Positions 1 through 9,241 of a DNA stretch of 64,000 nt are shown in pieces (within the stretch, counting starts at the first letter, position 1; each line of letters opens with the position of its first letter). Source of the DNA: Marinagarivorans sp. (GTDB taxonomy: Bacteria > Pseudomonadota > Gammaproteobacteria > Pseudomonadales > Cellvibrionaceae); assembly GCA_028281865.1 (NCBI GenBank), contig JANQJB010000082.1, forward strand, positions 1-64,000. The letters run 5' to 3'. The notes under the pieces were generated by a model. It worked only from the letters and a program-made list of their open reading frames with translations. It had not been told where the DNA came from and searched no databases. A program made the position numbers and the translations under genes.

Positions 1-192
1 AGGGGTAAAGGTCTCTTTCAGCTGCCCCTTACGCGTTTTATTTTTGTAGGGATTCCAAACATTACTCGGCCACGTCAGCGTATATTCGCCATCTGTCGAA
101 GATGTCTCAGAAATACTAAGGGAATATGCGGGGAATGAAAAAAAAGAAAGAAGAAAAACAAGAAAGCTGCAATAAAATGCTCTACATTTCAT
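1..192 (-). CDS. N-terminus of an RHS/SpvB-type secreted giant protein (truncated by window edge)
   Basis: An open frame of 64 codons starts at an ATG preceded by AAGGA eleven bases upstream and runs off the left edge. The product begins with a signal peptide (hydrophobic core VFLLSFFSFPAYS) followed by a domain containing WNPYKNKTRKGQLKETFTP. It is almost identical to the first 64 residues of the 2353-residue RHS protein that starts at 8441, so it is the beginning of a second, tandem copy of that gene. Only the signal peptide and part of the first N-terminal repeat are visible. Whether the copy is full length cannot be judged here. Its ribosome-binding site is better than that of the complete copy. 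Confidence 0.85.
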   Translation of the reverse strand, partial: MKCRAFYCSFLVFLLSFFSFPAYSLSISETSSTDGEYTLTWPSNVWNPYKNKTRKGQLKETFTP

Positions 193-283
193 AATAAATT
201 TTTCCTTAAGGTCCTTAACTTTACATCAGATTGACACGTCGTGCGTGCAAATGATGAGTCTATAAATCCTAGGTATCAAATAG

Positions 284-420
284 TGAGACTCAACTAATAA
301 CGGCAATCATATTTCTAGAACGCAATTAAACATCAAACAAAATTCAGGTTCTTACCTCAGCGCGACAATAGCTGTACTCAGACCGACAATCTTCCACCCA
401 AAAGGACAAAAAAACTATAC
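284..420. repeat. Dispersed repeat, copy A (upstream of the truncated RHS gene)
   Basis: This segment closely matches segments at 8503-8635 and 16886-17020, with a shorter match at 846-890. The shared core contains CGGCAATCATATTTCTAGAA (copy A spelling) followed by CGCAATTAAACATCAAA. The match with the copy next to the intact AraC gene continues into that gene's 3' end. It lies about 90 bases upstream of an RHS start codon, as does the copy at 8503. No ORF or transposase is linked to it. Confidence 0.75.
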
Positions 421-725
421 AAGAGAGCTTGTTTGAAGCAATCCTAAACGTCGTTTGAACACACGGCTAAAACAGCAAACTCAAACAAATACCAGTTCAG
501 CATAATGTTCAATCTAGGCATTGAACATTATTTTATTTCTGAGGAGCCAGCGTTTCTTCAATAGAGGAACACAATAACTCGGTTTTATAGGCTGCATTGA
601 TTTCTCGTCAATTTTGAACGCTAATTCCCCAACGCCAAGATACCAAAAAGATGGGGCATCGATAACTACAAGATCTTGTAGTTCGTGTAAATTTAGCCTT
701 ACAACAGTACAGGGACTGTATTGAC
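421..725 (-). pseudogene. Deleted relic of an AraC-type regulator locus
   Basis: Two blocks match the intact AraC-type regulator locus at 17030-18275. Positions 421-490 match its 3' end, including the last codons S-N-D-V and the TAG stop (here at 444-446). Positions 585-725 match the sequence just upstream of its start. Roughly one kilobase of coding sequence between them is gone, and the tail carries a further small internal deletion. The 114-codon reading frame that happens to cross 514-858 has no family resemblance and lies mostly in the old upstream region, so I do not call it a gene. The relic shows that an AraC gene once stood directly upstream of this RHS gene. Confidence 0.7.
664..683. 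promoter_or_regulatory. Perfect 20-bp palindrome, copy in the AraC relic
   Basis: The sequence AACTACAAGATCTTGTAGTT equals its own reverse complement. The identical palindrome occurs at 18219-18238 upstream of the intact AraC gene. The flanking sequence differs between copies at many positions while the palindrome does not. It is a candidate operator for a dimeric regulator; the protein that would bind it is unknown. Confidence 0.55.
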
Positions 726-845
726 TTTTTGTTATATGGATTTGAAATATATTCCTTCCCGCAGATGAGTTTCCATCCGTTAAATAAACGAAATATACAA
801 GTAGATTCGTCATGATTTTATAAATTATTAATATCAAATGATGAG

Positions 846-890
846 ATTCAACTAGCAACGGTAATCACATTGCTAAAACGCAATTAAAGT
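846..890. repeat. Dispersed repeat, copy B (core only)
   Basis: About 45 bases match the core of the longer copies (ATTCAACTAGCAACGGTAAT followed by CACATTGCTAAAACGCAATTAAA). On the minus strand the core overlaps the last codons of the Fic remnant, so the Fic reading frame breaks at the repeat boundary. This places a repeat edge at a rearrangement point. Confidence 0.6.
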
Positions 891-1052
891 CGGTTGCCTT
901 TGATATTCAGCCAAAGATTTCTCACACAATGCCCGGCCAAGCCGCCCATTGCCATCTTCGAACGGATGAATGCAGACAAAATATAAATGGGCGATACCCG
1001 TGCGTGTTTTTGAGTCATATATTGATTTATGGTTACAAACAAACTGACTCAT
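873..1052 (-). pseudogene. Fic-domain (AMP-transferase/filamentation) protein remnant
   Basis: A 59-codon minus-strand frame encodes the Fic catalytic motif HPFEDGNGRLGR, preceded by GIAHLYFVCI and followed by ALCEKSLAEYQRQPTLIAF and a stop. This matches the active-site helix region of Fic proteins (HxFx[D/E]GNGRxxR), which transfer AMP or related groups from nucleotides to hydroxyl side chains. Whole Fic proteins are several times longer. Here an in-frame TAA lies immediately before the ATG, and the 3' side ends in the dispersed repeat, so only the core motif is left. It is probably not functional. It may be a leftover toxin tip or a chromosomal fic gene broken by the rearrangement. Confidence 0.8.
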
Positions 1053-1198
1053 TTAGTGTATCTACGGATTTTTTTATGAGTGGGTGTCCCAGGAAACACG
1101 TTGGAAACATTGGCAGGCACCAACCAAACAGACGATAAAATGAAATTAGTAGTGAGATATTTAATACAGCGATTCAACAAACGGTCAATTAGAAAATA

Positions 1199-1269
1199 AA
1201 AAAGCCCAGTAACTAAAAAGCAACTGGGCTACTACATTTAATTATTTTGTTAAGGGCTTGACCCCTTAA
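1199..1269 (-). terminator. Double hairpin terminator downstream of the large RHS gene
   Basis: The first stem pairs AGCCCAGT (1203-1210) with ACTGGGCT (1223-1230), followed on the minus strand by a run of T. A second stem pairs TTAAGGG (1250-1256) with CCCTTAA (1263-1269). A homologous pair of hairpins stands at 8775-8834. Confidence 0.75.
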
Positions 1270-1379
1270 ATTAGATTATTACAGCTATAAAAATCGCCAT
1301 ATATCAAAGGAAAGTTTGAGCAGCAAACATCAAAAACAGAGCTCATTTTTTTAACCGCTCAGAATATCAGAAAAATAAT

Positions 1380-4300
1380 TTATTCTTCTCCTCTTATTTG
1401 ATCAAATAAACCATGATTTGAGCCTATATTTCCCCATTTAATTGCAAACCAAGTCCCAGGGGTTGCATGTTGAGGAGTTCCATGCCAGGCATGACTTAAA
1501 AGTTTCCACGCTTCCCACCCGGGCGTTGCAACCGCCAATGAAGCCCCGCCGTACCAGTTATTCTTAGTAAAATCACGTGCGAACATGTAATGCTCAGCTG
1601 CCATTAGATTTAAATCTGACGGATTAGGATTCTCTCCACCGAACCTCTGGTTATATAAATCTTGCCAAGCCATCTCAGTGTCCCCATTATGCTTAGCAAG
1701 TGTATTTTCTATTATATCATTGACAATGGTATCGTCCCCTTCTGGAACGTTACCATTTCCTCTGGAATAACATGGTCGCCCATTACAATTTTTGCGTTGC
1801 TGCGTTTGCCCCTCTTGTGCAACAGAGCCATCTCCACTATCTCCAGTTTCTCCAGTTGCTCCATTTTCAAAAGTATAACGATACCCTTGATAAATGTACC
1901 AAGTCGTTCCATTTTCATCAATTTCAATAGATTCTGCTAGTTCCAGAAGGTTAATTGTTTTAATCGGCTCATTTTCCGCTACATCATCCCAGATAATTGC
2001 TCCATTTGGGCCGATAGGACCATGTTTATGGCTAAACCCGATACCAAAGCCATCATTAAACCTCTGATGGAACGTCATCGATACGGGAGAAATACCCACC
2101 GCAACATAACCCGAAGGATCCACCATACTTAAGGGGTTATTCATCACATAGCTGTAGCGGTTATAGCTTTGCGAGTTTTTGGGGGATTGGATAAATAAAT
2201 CAGCACTTAAAAAGCGTGAAATCACCGGATCATAAACACGTCCACCCATATGAATTAAGCCCAATTGATCCAGTTGTTCATGACCGGTATAGCCCTCTTG
2301 CGTGGGATAATGCAGCGGCATACCAACAGTGGGATCCCCATCGCGCCAATCTTCTTCAAGGCGATCCCCCCAAGGATCAAAGGCCATGCGACTAACAAAA
2401 ACACCCTCTTCATCCGATATCGCTTCGACGGAACCTAAATTATCGCGATGAAGATAAGAAACCTCGGTTTTATTATCTTCAATTTTTTGTACGAAATAAT
2501 TTCCGACATAACTTTTCTTTATAGTTTTTCCGCCAGTTTGAATTTCCTCATATAAACCGTTGCCCAAGTACCAGGTTTTTATACCGGAGTTAGTATCAGA
2601 CTGTTGAAACTTTTGGTTTTCGCCATCATAGCTAAACAATGTACCACCAATCAAAAACGGTTTATTAATGGTATTGTACGCCAGAACTTCCGAGCCCCTG
2701 CGCACCATATTGCCATAGGCATCATACTCGTAATTTTTGCCATTGCCTTTCGTAATCGCATGAATGCCTGCGCCATTGACTCTGTTATATTCTAATACTC
2801 CCACGCCGGGCTTAAAGGTTAAATTACCTAAATCGTCATAACAGTAATCATTGCCACAGGGAGAACCTGAACTGCCAAAACGACTGGAATCAATTAAACG
2901 GTTCATGTCATCGTATTGGAAATTCTCCGAGAGGTTTTCTCGAATGCCAAGCGCACCGATGCGCTGTGAGGAACGCGAATATAAATTACCGATTGAATCA
3001 TAGTCGTACTCTAAATACTGAATATCACCTGCATCAAACCCGCCGGTATTGATCTTTTCTAGGCGTCCGCTAAACGCATTAAATGTATGTTCGGTTATCG
3101 CACCGTTTCCGTATTTACTCAAAGTCAATGTGCCACGGTAATCAAGTTTGTCACCAACCTGCCACAAAGTCGTTTGTTGCGCACTGCTAATATCAACCGT
3201 TTTGGCATGAATACCGGCAGTGTGATAATCCAATCGCGTTTTTAAGCCGCTCGGATATTGGACGGTCAATGGTCGATTAAATTTATCGTAGGTATAATCA
3301 AAAGAACGCACGCCTAAAGAGTCAATATTAGTCGTTTGCTTGGTCACGCGTGCAAGTGAATCATAGAAGTAACTCTCGGATTTTCCGGTGGCATGTGTAT
3401 CGGACAGTAAACCCAGTTTACGCGTATCCCACACCCAGGAAAATTCAATATTCGGGTAGCCCGGTTGAGCATCGATGCGCTTGGTTTTTCGGCCCAGCTT
3501 ATCGTACTCATAGGTCATCGATTTTTCGTCGAATGTATCCTTCGCCCAAATTTGTCTACGCATTTCACCAAAGCCGTTGTGAATAAAATGGATGACGCCT
3601 GTGTCAGGATCGGTAATTTGTGTGCGGTTACCCGCCACATCATAAACAACGTCGATATCGGTTGAATCGTCAGAGTTAATTTGTGTTTTACTTAAATTAC
3701 CCATTTCGTCATAGCTATACGAAATAGCGATACCGTCCGTCCCGTAAACGGTCACAGTTTGCCCAAGCGAATTCTTAAACTCTGTACTCGTGGTTACGCG
3801 GTCACCAACAGGTAGCTGTACTGTAGTTGTGGTTGTTTTCCTTGTTTTTAAACCGTGGCGCTCATAATCAACTTTAACGTGAGTGCCGTCAGCAGACGTA
3901 AATTCGCGCACACGGTTCATCGCATCGATATCGGTGTTTACTGTCCAAGCATGTGCATTCGAACCAGAATAAGGCTCAGAAACACGTTGGATTTTCCCAT
4001 CTTGATAATATACTGTATCAGTATGAACTGGGCCTGCATGAGTATATTCGGTTGTTCGAATAACACGCTGTAAGCTATCAAAAAACGTTAACACCAAGGG
4101 CGAAGCAAGATCTTCTTTATCAGAATTATGGATAGTACGTCTCGCAGTAATATATTTAGCATTAGCTGGGCAAGTGACCGGTGCGCCTGAACAAAAAAAC
4201 CGTTTAAATTCTGTTTTAATTGCCTTAGAGTCTTCATCTTGGGTGTCATTCTTATGGAATTCAGTTTCTTGCGTAACGCGACCTAGTGCATCAAAGGTTA

Positions 4301-7300
4301 TTTTTCTTCGAATACCGTTAGGGTCTGTAGATTGCGAAACCACGCCAAAACGCTTGTTATAAGCTAGACCGGTTTCATGCCCCAAGGCATTGCGACGTTT
4401 TTCAGGGTAGAGTGGATCGCTACCGTAGACAAACTCTTCAACTTTTCTATGCTCTGATCGTGCACTCGGATTCAAGGGATCTGCAGCGACCTCGTGAATA
4501 CCTAAGGCTTCACCGTTACCGCGGCGCGGGAAGACGCGCATAATTTCTACATCCGCACCCACAAACAAGTGCTGCGCGTTCACATCAACTGTTCCGTTAA
4601 TGGGTATATATTCATGCTCCACTAATTTTTGTGGACCACTAAAACCTTCACCCGTCATATAACGCGACTTCGACTTCAGTCTAAAACCAATCAACCAATT
4701 ATCAGCGTCGTTACTGTAATCGTAATCATGTTCAATAAAGCTATTTCTAAAATCAACATATAGGCCACTAATATCACTACCGGCCTCGACGGTCTGATAA
4801 TCCAAATTGCCGTAAACGTCAAAAACGTTGATTGTTAGCGTTGCTCTAACCGGGCTCGATGATGACTTGGATAAAAGATCGTATTCAAATTCTTTAATAG
4901 TAATGGGGTACTGAAAACGAGGATTCGCGGCGTGCGTCTGATAGTCAAAATATTTTTTAGAAATTAGATCACCGCCAGCGGCTCTCTTTTCGACAATATA
5001 AAGTAGCCCTTCAAATTCTTCATCGGTTTTGTACCAGTTTGTTGTACTGACGCCTGTCGCTCTTGAGCGACGCGCTACTCGTTCAAAACCTTTAAAGCCT
5101 CCACCAAGTATATTAATGCTACCGCCTCGGTAGTAAAATTCCGTTTTATTTTTTCCGCCCAATCCATCACTTCGCTCCATGCTTTGCAAGACATTGATAT
5201 TGCGAAACACGGGTACTCTTGGAAAAGTATATTCAACCAAAGTAGGTTGATATAACTTCTCTCCATTAATTTCTTCACCATGCAATTTATCAAAATTAAA
5301 TTCCAATGCTTTGCCATAGCCATCAACTACACTTTTCAGCATATCCGGTTGGCTTCTCTTAGCTGTATAGATTTGTTTAGGCTCTTGTATAGCTGGAGTG
5401 ATATGCATATCCATCAAGCCATCATTATCAACATCACCTTGAAACAGATTACCAAATAATCTATAGCGGATTCCTGAATTCGGCTGTCTGTATTGTCCTG
5501 CTAATTCATTAAAAGGTTTTATTGGGCTAGCAACAAAATTGATGGTGTCATTACTAAAAGTTGAAATATAAAGCTTAAAACCACCACTTTGTTGCGGTAT
5601 CACTAAATCCGCTCTACCGTCTTTATCATAATCGACCCCATAAATTAGATAATTTTTCGGCGCGCTAATATTCGTATTAATTGCAGTATCAAAACCTAAA
5701 CCTGTACCAAGGCGCACGCGCCAAGTCTCATTTCCTGTATTACCTGCTCTGAATATATAATCCAAGTTTCCGTCGCCATTCACATCAATCAGACTACGAA
5801 AAAAGCCAGTCGCTGTTGGATTTGAAGGTGGAAGACCGCCAATCATGTCTTCTTCTGCAGGTATATTCGGACTAGCTAACATTCTAAAAGCACTGTTGCC
5901 TGTAGCAGTTGCATTATTAGTCGACAACACAAAACCATTTCCGGTATTAAGCGCTCCAAACATATAGTTTTTATTCGGATCACCGTTGGATTTGAAAGTT
6001 CTTCCGATAAAGGTGATATCGAGCAAACCATCACTGTTAAAATCAATCGGAGTTACTTCCAGCATGTCCCTTAGGTTTATACCACTCGATTGTCGCGTAA
6101 ATGATGTTCTATTAAGCAAATCTTTGTAATAGATATTTGTACCGTAAGCGAAATCAGTTAATCCATCATTGTTAAAGTCGCCTGTCACTATTGCACTTCC
6201 TTTAGGCTCGCTTGCAACTTCCGTCTGTGTAAAACCGGTGCGATCTATATTTTGAGTGGTGAGTACTACTTTATGATCATCATCAATTTCGACAATATTT
6301 AACAAGGCAAATCCTTCATTAACTTGCATCAATTCTGTTTCACTTTGAGCACCGGTCATGTAGGAGTTATTCGGCGTCTCAAAACAGCCTGTATCTGAAC
6401 CCCAGGCGTAAACAATACCGTTGGAAATTAAATCGATATTGCCATCTCTATCCGCGTCCGCCGTCGAATAAGTAGCAAAAGGAACATCAATACCCGAACA
6501 ATATTTAAAATCCGCAGTATCGTTATTAAAGCCCAATTCCCCAGTATGCCAATCAAATTGTAGTTCTTTGCTACAGTCTTCTACATTATTTGAAACAAAA
6601 CCACATTCCTGAACAGTATCAACGAGGAATTTTCCTGAAGCCGCACTCAGCTTATGATCGATGTTATAAATACGAACGGGAGTATTTGTGTTAGGAGACG
6701 AACGAGAAGTACCAGCTTCAACGTAGGTAGTAACGCTAGTTAATATATCGGTAATTTTATAGATCTTGCCAGCATCATAACCCCAACTAACATCTAAGAG
6801 TTCGTGACTAGAATCTTTTTCATTCGCTATATCAACACGTTTATCATAATTAAATACGATCGTATTATTGGACGGTAGGAAAATATGTTTAGGGTAAAGC
6901 TGCCCGGTTGCCGATCGATTAATGTAGTGAATGGTGTAGAAGTTATCATAGCGATCTCTCACTTCCGATAAAGCCCACGTTTTTATTGTGCCGCTGGTAT
7001 TACCAGTTCTATATAAGCGACTATTTTGGCTATGGTTGTTGGTACCAAAGCTTAAAATCAAACCGCTTTTGGTATACACCTTAAACGACGTTGGCGCGCC
7101 TGCGTTCCAGCCTTGCGCGACAACCTTAGCAAAACTTTCGACATCGGTGCGGTATTCCGCATTTTGGGTCCAATATTCATTGTCAGTTTCTCGCCCATTG
7201 CCATCGGCGATTTCTAGTTTTTGTCCGTTTAGACACAAGCGATCAGAACTTGTATAAATAGGATTAGAGCCTTTAGCATTATCGCCTTCATTTTCAACAC

Positions 7301-8441
7301 TCGCACGACAACGTGAAATGTAAGGTATTCCGCCGATATTCCAACCAGCTCCAGCAATTCCGCGTTGACTGCTACTGCTGTAGCTCAATGAAATATTAGG
7401 TGCAAGACCATTAACAGACGGAGGCGATTTAATCGGGACAGAATAGTTTAGTTGGCCGTGGTTAATCTCCACTACACCTGACGTAATGGCGACAAGGTCT
7501 GGATTGGTTATGGTTAAATCCGGCAACATACTGTCATCCGTCAAGCTATAGGTGAAAGCATCTGTCCAATCTGAGGGTAAATTGCCCTGATCCTCATCAG
7601 TGGGCGCCTCAAAAATAACCGTTAATGAATGTGTCCCAAAGCAAGGGCCACATTTATTTTTGTTATTGGATTTAAGTTTACCCGAAATTTTTAGAGTGTA
7701 GTGGTAACTACCAAACTGCGTTTTCTTATTATTACCATCGAAAGTAAATTGTGTTGAGTTTTTTGGCAGATTGTACGTCTTTACGACATTGGCGCCTCCA
7801 CCTGCTGGCGTGAACGTTTCTTTTAATTGCCCTTTGCGAGTGTTGTTTTTGTAAGGATTCCAAAAGCTATTTGACCACGTGATTTTATAGCGGCCTTCTT
7901 GCACTCGCTCTAAAGTACCGGTGATATTAAATGACGGTAACGCACCTGAACTGGAAGAACCCGAACTGGATGTACTGGAACTCGACGCACTTGAATTTGA
8001 GGAAGTCGAACTCGTAGAGCTTGAAGATGAACCGGAAGAAGAGCTCGACCCTAGATTAACGGTGACATTCACCGTCGTATCACCGAAACACGGGCCACAT
8101 TTATTCTTATTGTTTGATTTTAGTTTGCCCGAAATTTTTAAAGTATAGCTATAGCTTCCGTTGACGCTTTTTTTCTTGTTTCCGGTAAACGCAAATGAAG
8201 TGGAATTCTTTGCCAGATTATACGTTTTAACAACCGGTGAACCCGAATTAGGGGTAAACGTCTCTTTCAGCTCCCCTTTACGCGTTTTGTTTTTATAAGG
8301 GTTCCAAACATTACCCGGCCAAGTCAGTGTATATTCGCCATCTGTCGAAGATGTCTCAGAAATACTAAGGGAATATGCGGGGAATGAAAAAAAAGAAAGA
8401 AGAAAAACAAGAAAACTACAATAAAAAACTCTACAACTCAT
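1380..8441 (-). CDS. Giant secreted SpvB/RHS-repeat protein with tandem CGPC N-terminal domains
   Basis: The 2353-residue product has a signal peptide (about 1-24), two copies of a domain of about 95 residues (about 37-130 and 185-277), each with WNPYKN, KETFTP and a CGPC motif, joined by a poly-Ser linker (131-166). Then come an SpvB domain (about 325-390, YSVPIKSPP...GIAGAGWNIGG), FG-GAP/VCBS-like calcium repeats (about 655-1010, DxDxDG pattern), RHS/YD repeats (about 1350-1990) and an RHS core (about 1990-2105) ending in MVDPSGY. The last 245 residues form a variable tip that I do not recognise. Architecture matches Tc-toxin B/C or polymorphic RHS exotoxins exported by Sec, where the repeats form a shell around the tip. 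No immunity gene follows the stop; a terminator does. The Shine-Dalgarno is weak. A toxin role is inference. Confidence 0.9.
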   Translation of the reverse strand: MSCRVFYCSFLVFLLSFFSFPAYSLSISETSSTDGEYTLTWPGNVWNPYKNKTRKGELKETFTPNSGSPVVKTYNLAKNSTSFAFTGNKKKSVNGSYSYTLKISGKLKSNNKNKCGPCFGDTTVNVTVNLGSSSSSGSSSSSTSSTSSNSSASSSSTSSSGSSSSGALPSFNITGTLERVQEGRYKITWSNSFWNPYKNNTRKGQLKETFTPAGGGANVVKTYNLPKNSTQFTFDGNNKKTQFGSYHYTLKISGKLKSNNKNKCGPCFGTHSLTVIFEAPTDEDQGNLPSDWTDAFTYSLTDDSMLPDLTITNPDLVAITSGVVEINHGQLNYSVPIKSPPSVNGLAPNISLSYSSSSQRGIAGAGWNIGGIPYISRCRASVENEGDNAKGSNPIYTSSDRLCLNGQKLEIADGNGRETDNEYWTQNAEYRTDVESFAKVVAQGWNAGAPTSFKVYTKSGLILSFGTNNHSQNSRLYRTGNTSGTIKTWALSEVRDRYDNFYTIHYINRSATGQLYPKHIFLPSNNTIVFNYDKRVDIANEKDSSHELLDVSWGYDAGKIYKITDILTSVTTYVEAGTSRSSPNTNTPVRIYNIDHKLSAASGKFLVDTVQECGFVSNNVEDCSKELQFDWHTGELGFNNDTADFKYCSGIDVPFATYSTADADRDGNIDLISNGIVYAWGSDTGCFETPNNSYMTGAQSETELMQVNEGFALLNIVEIDDDHKVVLTTQNIDRTGFTQTEVASEPKGSAIVTGDFNNDGLTDFAYGTNIYYKDLLNRTSFTRQSSGINLRDMLEVTPIDFNSDGLLDITFIGRTFKSNGDPNKNYMFGALNTGNGFVLSTNNATATGNSAFRMLASPNIPAEEDMIGGLPPSNPTATGFFRSLIDVNGDGNLDYIFRAGNTGNETWRVRLGTGLGFDTAINTNISAPKNYLIYGVDYDKDGRADLVIPQQSGGFKLYISTFSNDTINFVASPIKPFNELAGQYRQPNSGIRYRLFGNLFQGDVDNDGLMDMHITPAIQEPKQIYTAKRSQPDMLKSVVDGYGKALEFNFDKLHGEEINGEKLYQPTLVEYTFPRVPVFRNINVLQSMERSDGLGGKNKTEFYYRGGSINILGGGFKGFERVARRSRATGVSTTNWYKTDEEFEGLLYIVEKRAAGGDLISKKYFDYQTHAANPRFQYPITIKEFEYDLLSKSSSSPVRATLTINVFDVYGNLDYQTVEAGSDISGLYVDFRNSFIEHDYDYSNDADNWLIGFRLKSKSRYMTGEGFSGPQKLVEHEYIPINGTVDVNAQHLFVGADVEIMRVFPRRGNGEALGIHEVAADPLNPSARSEHRKVEEFVYGSDPLYPEKRRNALGHETGLAYNKRFGVVSQSTDPNGIRRKITFDALGRVTQETEFHKNDTQDEDSKAIKTEFKRFFCSGAPVTCPANAKYITARRTIHNSDKEDLASPLVLTFFDSLQRVIRTTEYTHAGPVHTDTVYYQDGKIQRVSEPYSGSNAHAWTVNTDIDAMNRVREFTSADGTHVKVDYERHGLKTRKTTTTTVQLPVGDRVTTSTEFKNSLGQTVTVYGTDGIAISYSYDEMGNLSKTQINSDDSTDIDVVYDVAGNRTQITDPDTGVIHFIHNGFGEMRRQIWAKDTFDEKSMTYEYDKLGRKTKRIDAQPGYPNIEFSWVWDTRKLGLLSDTHATGKSESYFYDSLARVTKQTTNIDSLGVRSFDYTYDKFNRPLTVQYPSGLKTRLDYHTAGIHAKTVDISSAQQTTLWQVGDKLDYRGTLTLSKYGNGAITEHTFNAFSGRLEKINTGGFDAGDIQYLEYDYDSIGNLYSRSSQRIGALGIRENLSENFQYDDMNRLIDSSRFGSSGSPCGNDYCYDDLGNLTFKPGVGVLEYNRVNGAGIHAITKGNGKNYEYDAYGNMVRRGSEVLAYNTINKPFLIGGTLFSYDGENQKFQQSDTNSGIKTWYLGNGLYEEIQTGGKTIKKSYVGNYFVQKIEDNKTEVSYLHRDNLGSVEAISDEEGVFVSRMAFDPWGDRLEEDWRDGDPTVGMPLHYPTQEGYTGHEQLDQLGLIHMGGRVYDPVISRFLSADLFIQSPKNSQSYNRYSYVMNNPLSMVDPSGYVAVGISPVSMTFHQRFNDGFGIGFSHKHGPIGPNGAIIWDDVAENEPIKTINLLELAESIEIDENGTTWYIYQGYRYTFENGATGETGDSGDGSVAQEGQTQQRKNCNGRPCYSRGNGNVPEGDDTIVNDIIENTLAKHNGDTEMAWQDLYNQRFGGENPNPSDLNLMAAEHYMFARDFTKNNWYGGASLAVATPGWEAWKLLSHAWHGTPQHATPGTWFAIKWGNIGSNHGLFDQIRGEE

Positions 8442-8502
8442 GGTAAATCTGTCCGTTTGGTACGTCTACTAAGAAATAGAAACAGGATATGCGTATAGCG
8501 AA

Positions 8503-8635
8503 ACTCAACTAGCAACGGCACTCATATTTCTAGAACGCAATTAAACATCAAAAAAAATCCAGATTCTTACCCCAGCGCGACAATAGCTATGCTCAAGATG
8601 ACAATTTTTGACCCAAAAGGGCAAATAAGCTAAAG
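8503..8635. repeat. Dispersed repeat, copy C (upstream of the large RHS gene)
   Basis: This is the same repeat as at 284-420 and 16886-17020, beginning AACTCAACTAGCAACGGC and ending near CCCAAAAGGGCAAATAAGC. It sits about 60 bases upstream of the RHS start, so it could carry the promoter region of the RHS genes. Unlike the other long copies, no AraC remnant adjoins it. The rest of the gap between 8442 and 8774 shows no gene. Confidence 0.75.
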
Positions 8636-8774
8636 AAGAAGGGTCGGCGCTACTCAAAAAGTGAACTTACTGCTATGGATTGAGTAGGCATCAACCTATC
8701 TTAATCCAAACCGAGCTTTGTGGGAGATAAGCTTAGTCATGTCATTCCAAAAATGACTAATTAGAAAACAAAAG

Positions 8775-8834
8775 AGCCCAGCACTAAAGAGAAACTGGGC
8801 TTTTATTATTTTTAGGGGCTTTGACTCCCTAAAA
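8775..8834 (-). terminator. Double hairpin terminator
   Basis: AGCCCAG (8775-8781) pairs with CTGGGCT (8795-8801), with T runs on both sides, and TTTTAGGG (8810-8817) pairs with CCCTAAAA (8827-8834), ending next to the stop codon of the small secreted protein gene. The pair is homologous to the one at 1199-1269, showing that the stretch from terminator to RHS start was duplicated as a block. Confidence 0.75.
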
Positions 8835-8836
8835 TC

Positions 8837-9241
8837 TCATTTCACCAGTTCCAGCGAAATAATGGCTTTTAGGCCAGGTTCAATTGTTGAATTTGCACAC
8901 GTAATAAGTACATCTTTGTCGGCAAGCACTGCTGATAAAAGTAAAGCAAAACTTTGGTCATAAGCAGACACCGCTGCCTCTAAGGCATAGTCTTTAACCC
9001 AATCAGCAGGTACGTTCTCTGGAGGAGCTCCCACAAATTGCCCGTATACAGCTCGAGAATTATTAAACAAGTAAACGGGGACTCCTGGCGAGCAATTTCC
9101 GTTATATGTTCCGTTTGGATCTAAGTTGACCTTTAATTTAAGCGAATTTCCAGGCAAAGCGTAAATTGATTCGACTTTTCCTTCATAGGCGATAGCCTCA
9201 AATGAAACGACCGCAATCAAAATAGCAATTAGAATTTTCAT
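8837..9241 (-). CDS. Small secreted protein, RHS-island family member 1
   Basis: The 134-residue product has a signal peptide ending near EAIA, then the start motif YEGKVESIY, a central Cys (GNCSPGVPV), and near the end a conserved-looking block FALLLSAVLADKDVLITCAN followed by a short strand ISLELV. I chose the internal ATG because GGAGA stands just upstream of it; a longer frame has no such site. The same plan (Y-x-G-K-[VI], two separated Cys, hydrophobic helix before the second Cys) appears in the proteins at 9375-9830 and 15762-16154, all interleaved with RHS genes. I do not recognise a characterised family. It may be a periplasmic or secreted partner of the RHS proteins, for example an immunity or delivery factor; that is inference. 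Confidence 0.75.
   Translation of the reverse strand: MKILIAILIAVVSFEAIAYEGKVESIYALPGNSLKLKVNLDPNGTYNGNCSPGVPVYLFNNSRAVYGQFVGAPPENVPADWVKDYALEAAVSAYDQSFALLLSAVLADKDVLITCANSTIEPGLKAIISLELVK

Noticed and set aside
514-858. 114-codon minus-strand frame
   Set aside because: It crosses the AraC upstream relic and has no family resemblance or good ribosome-binding site.
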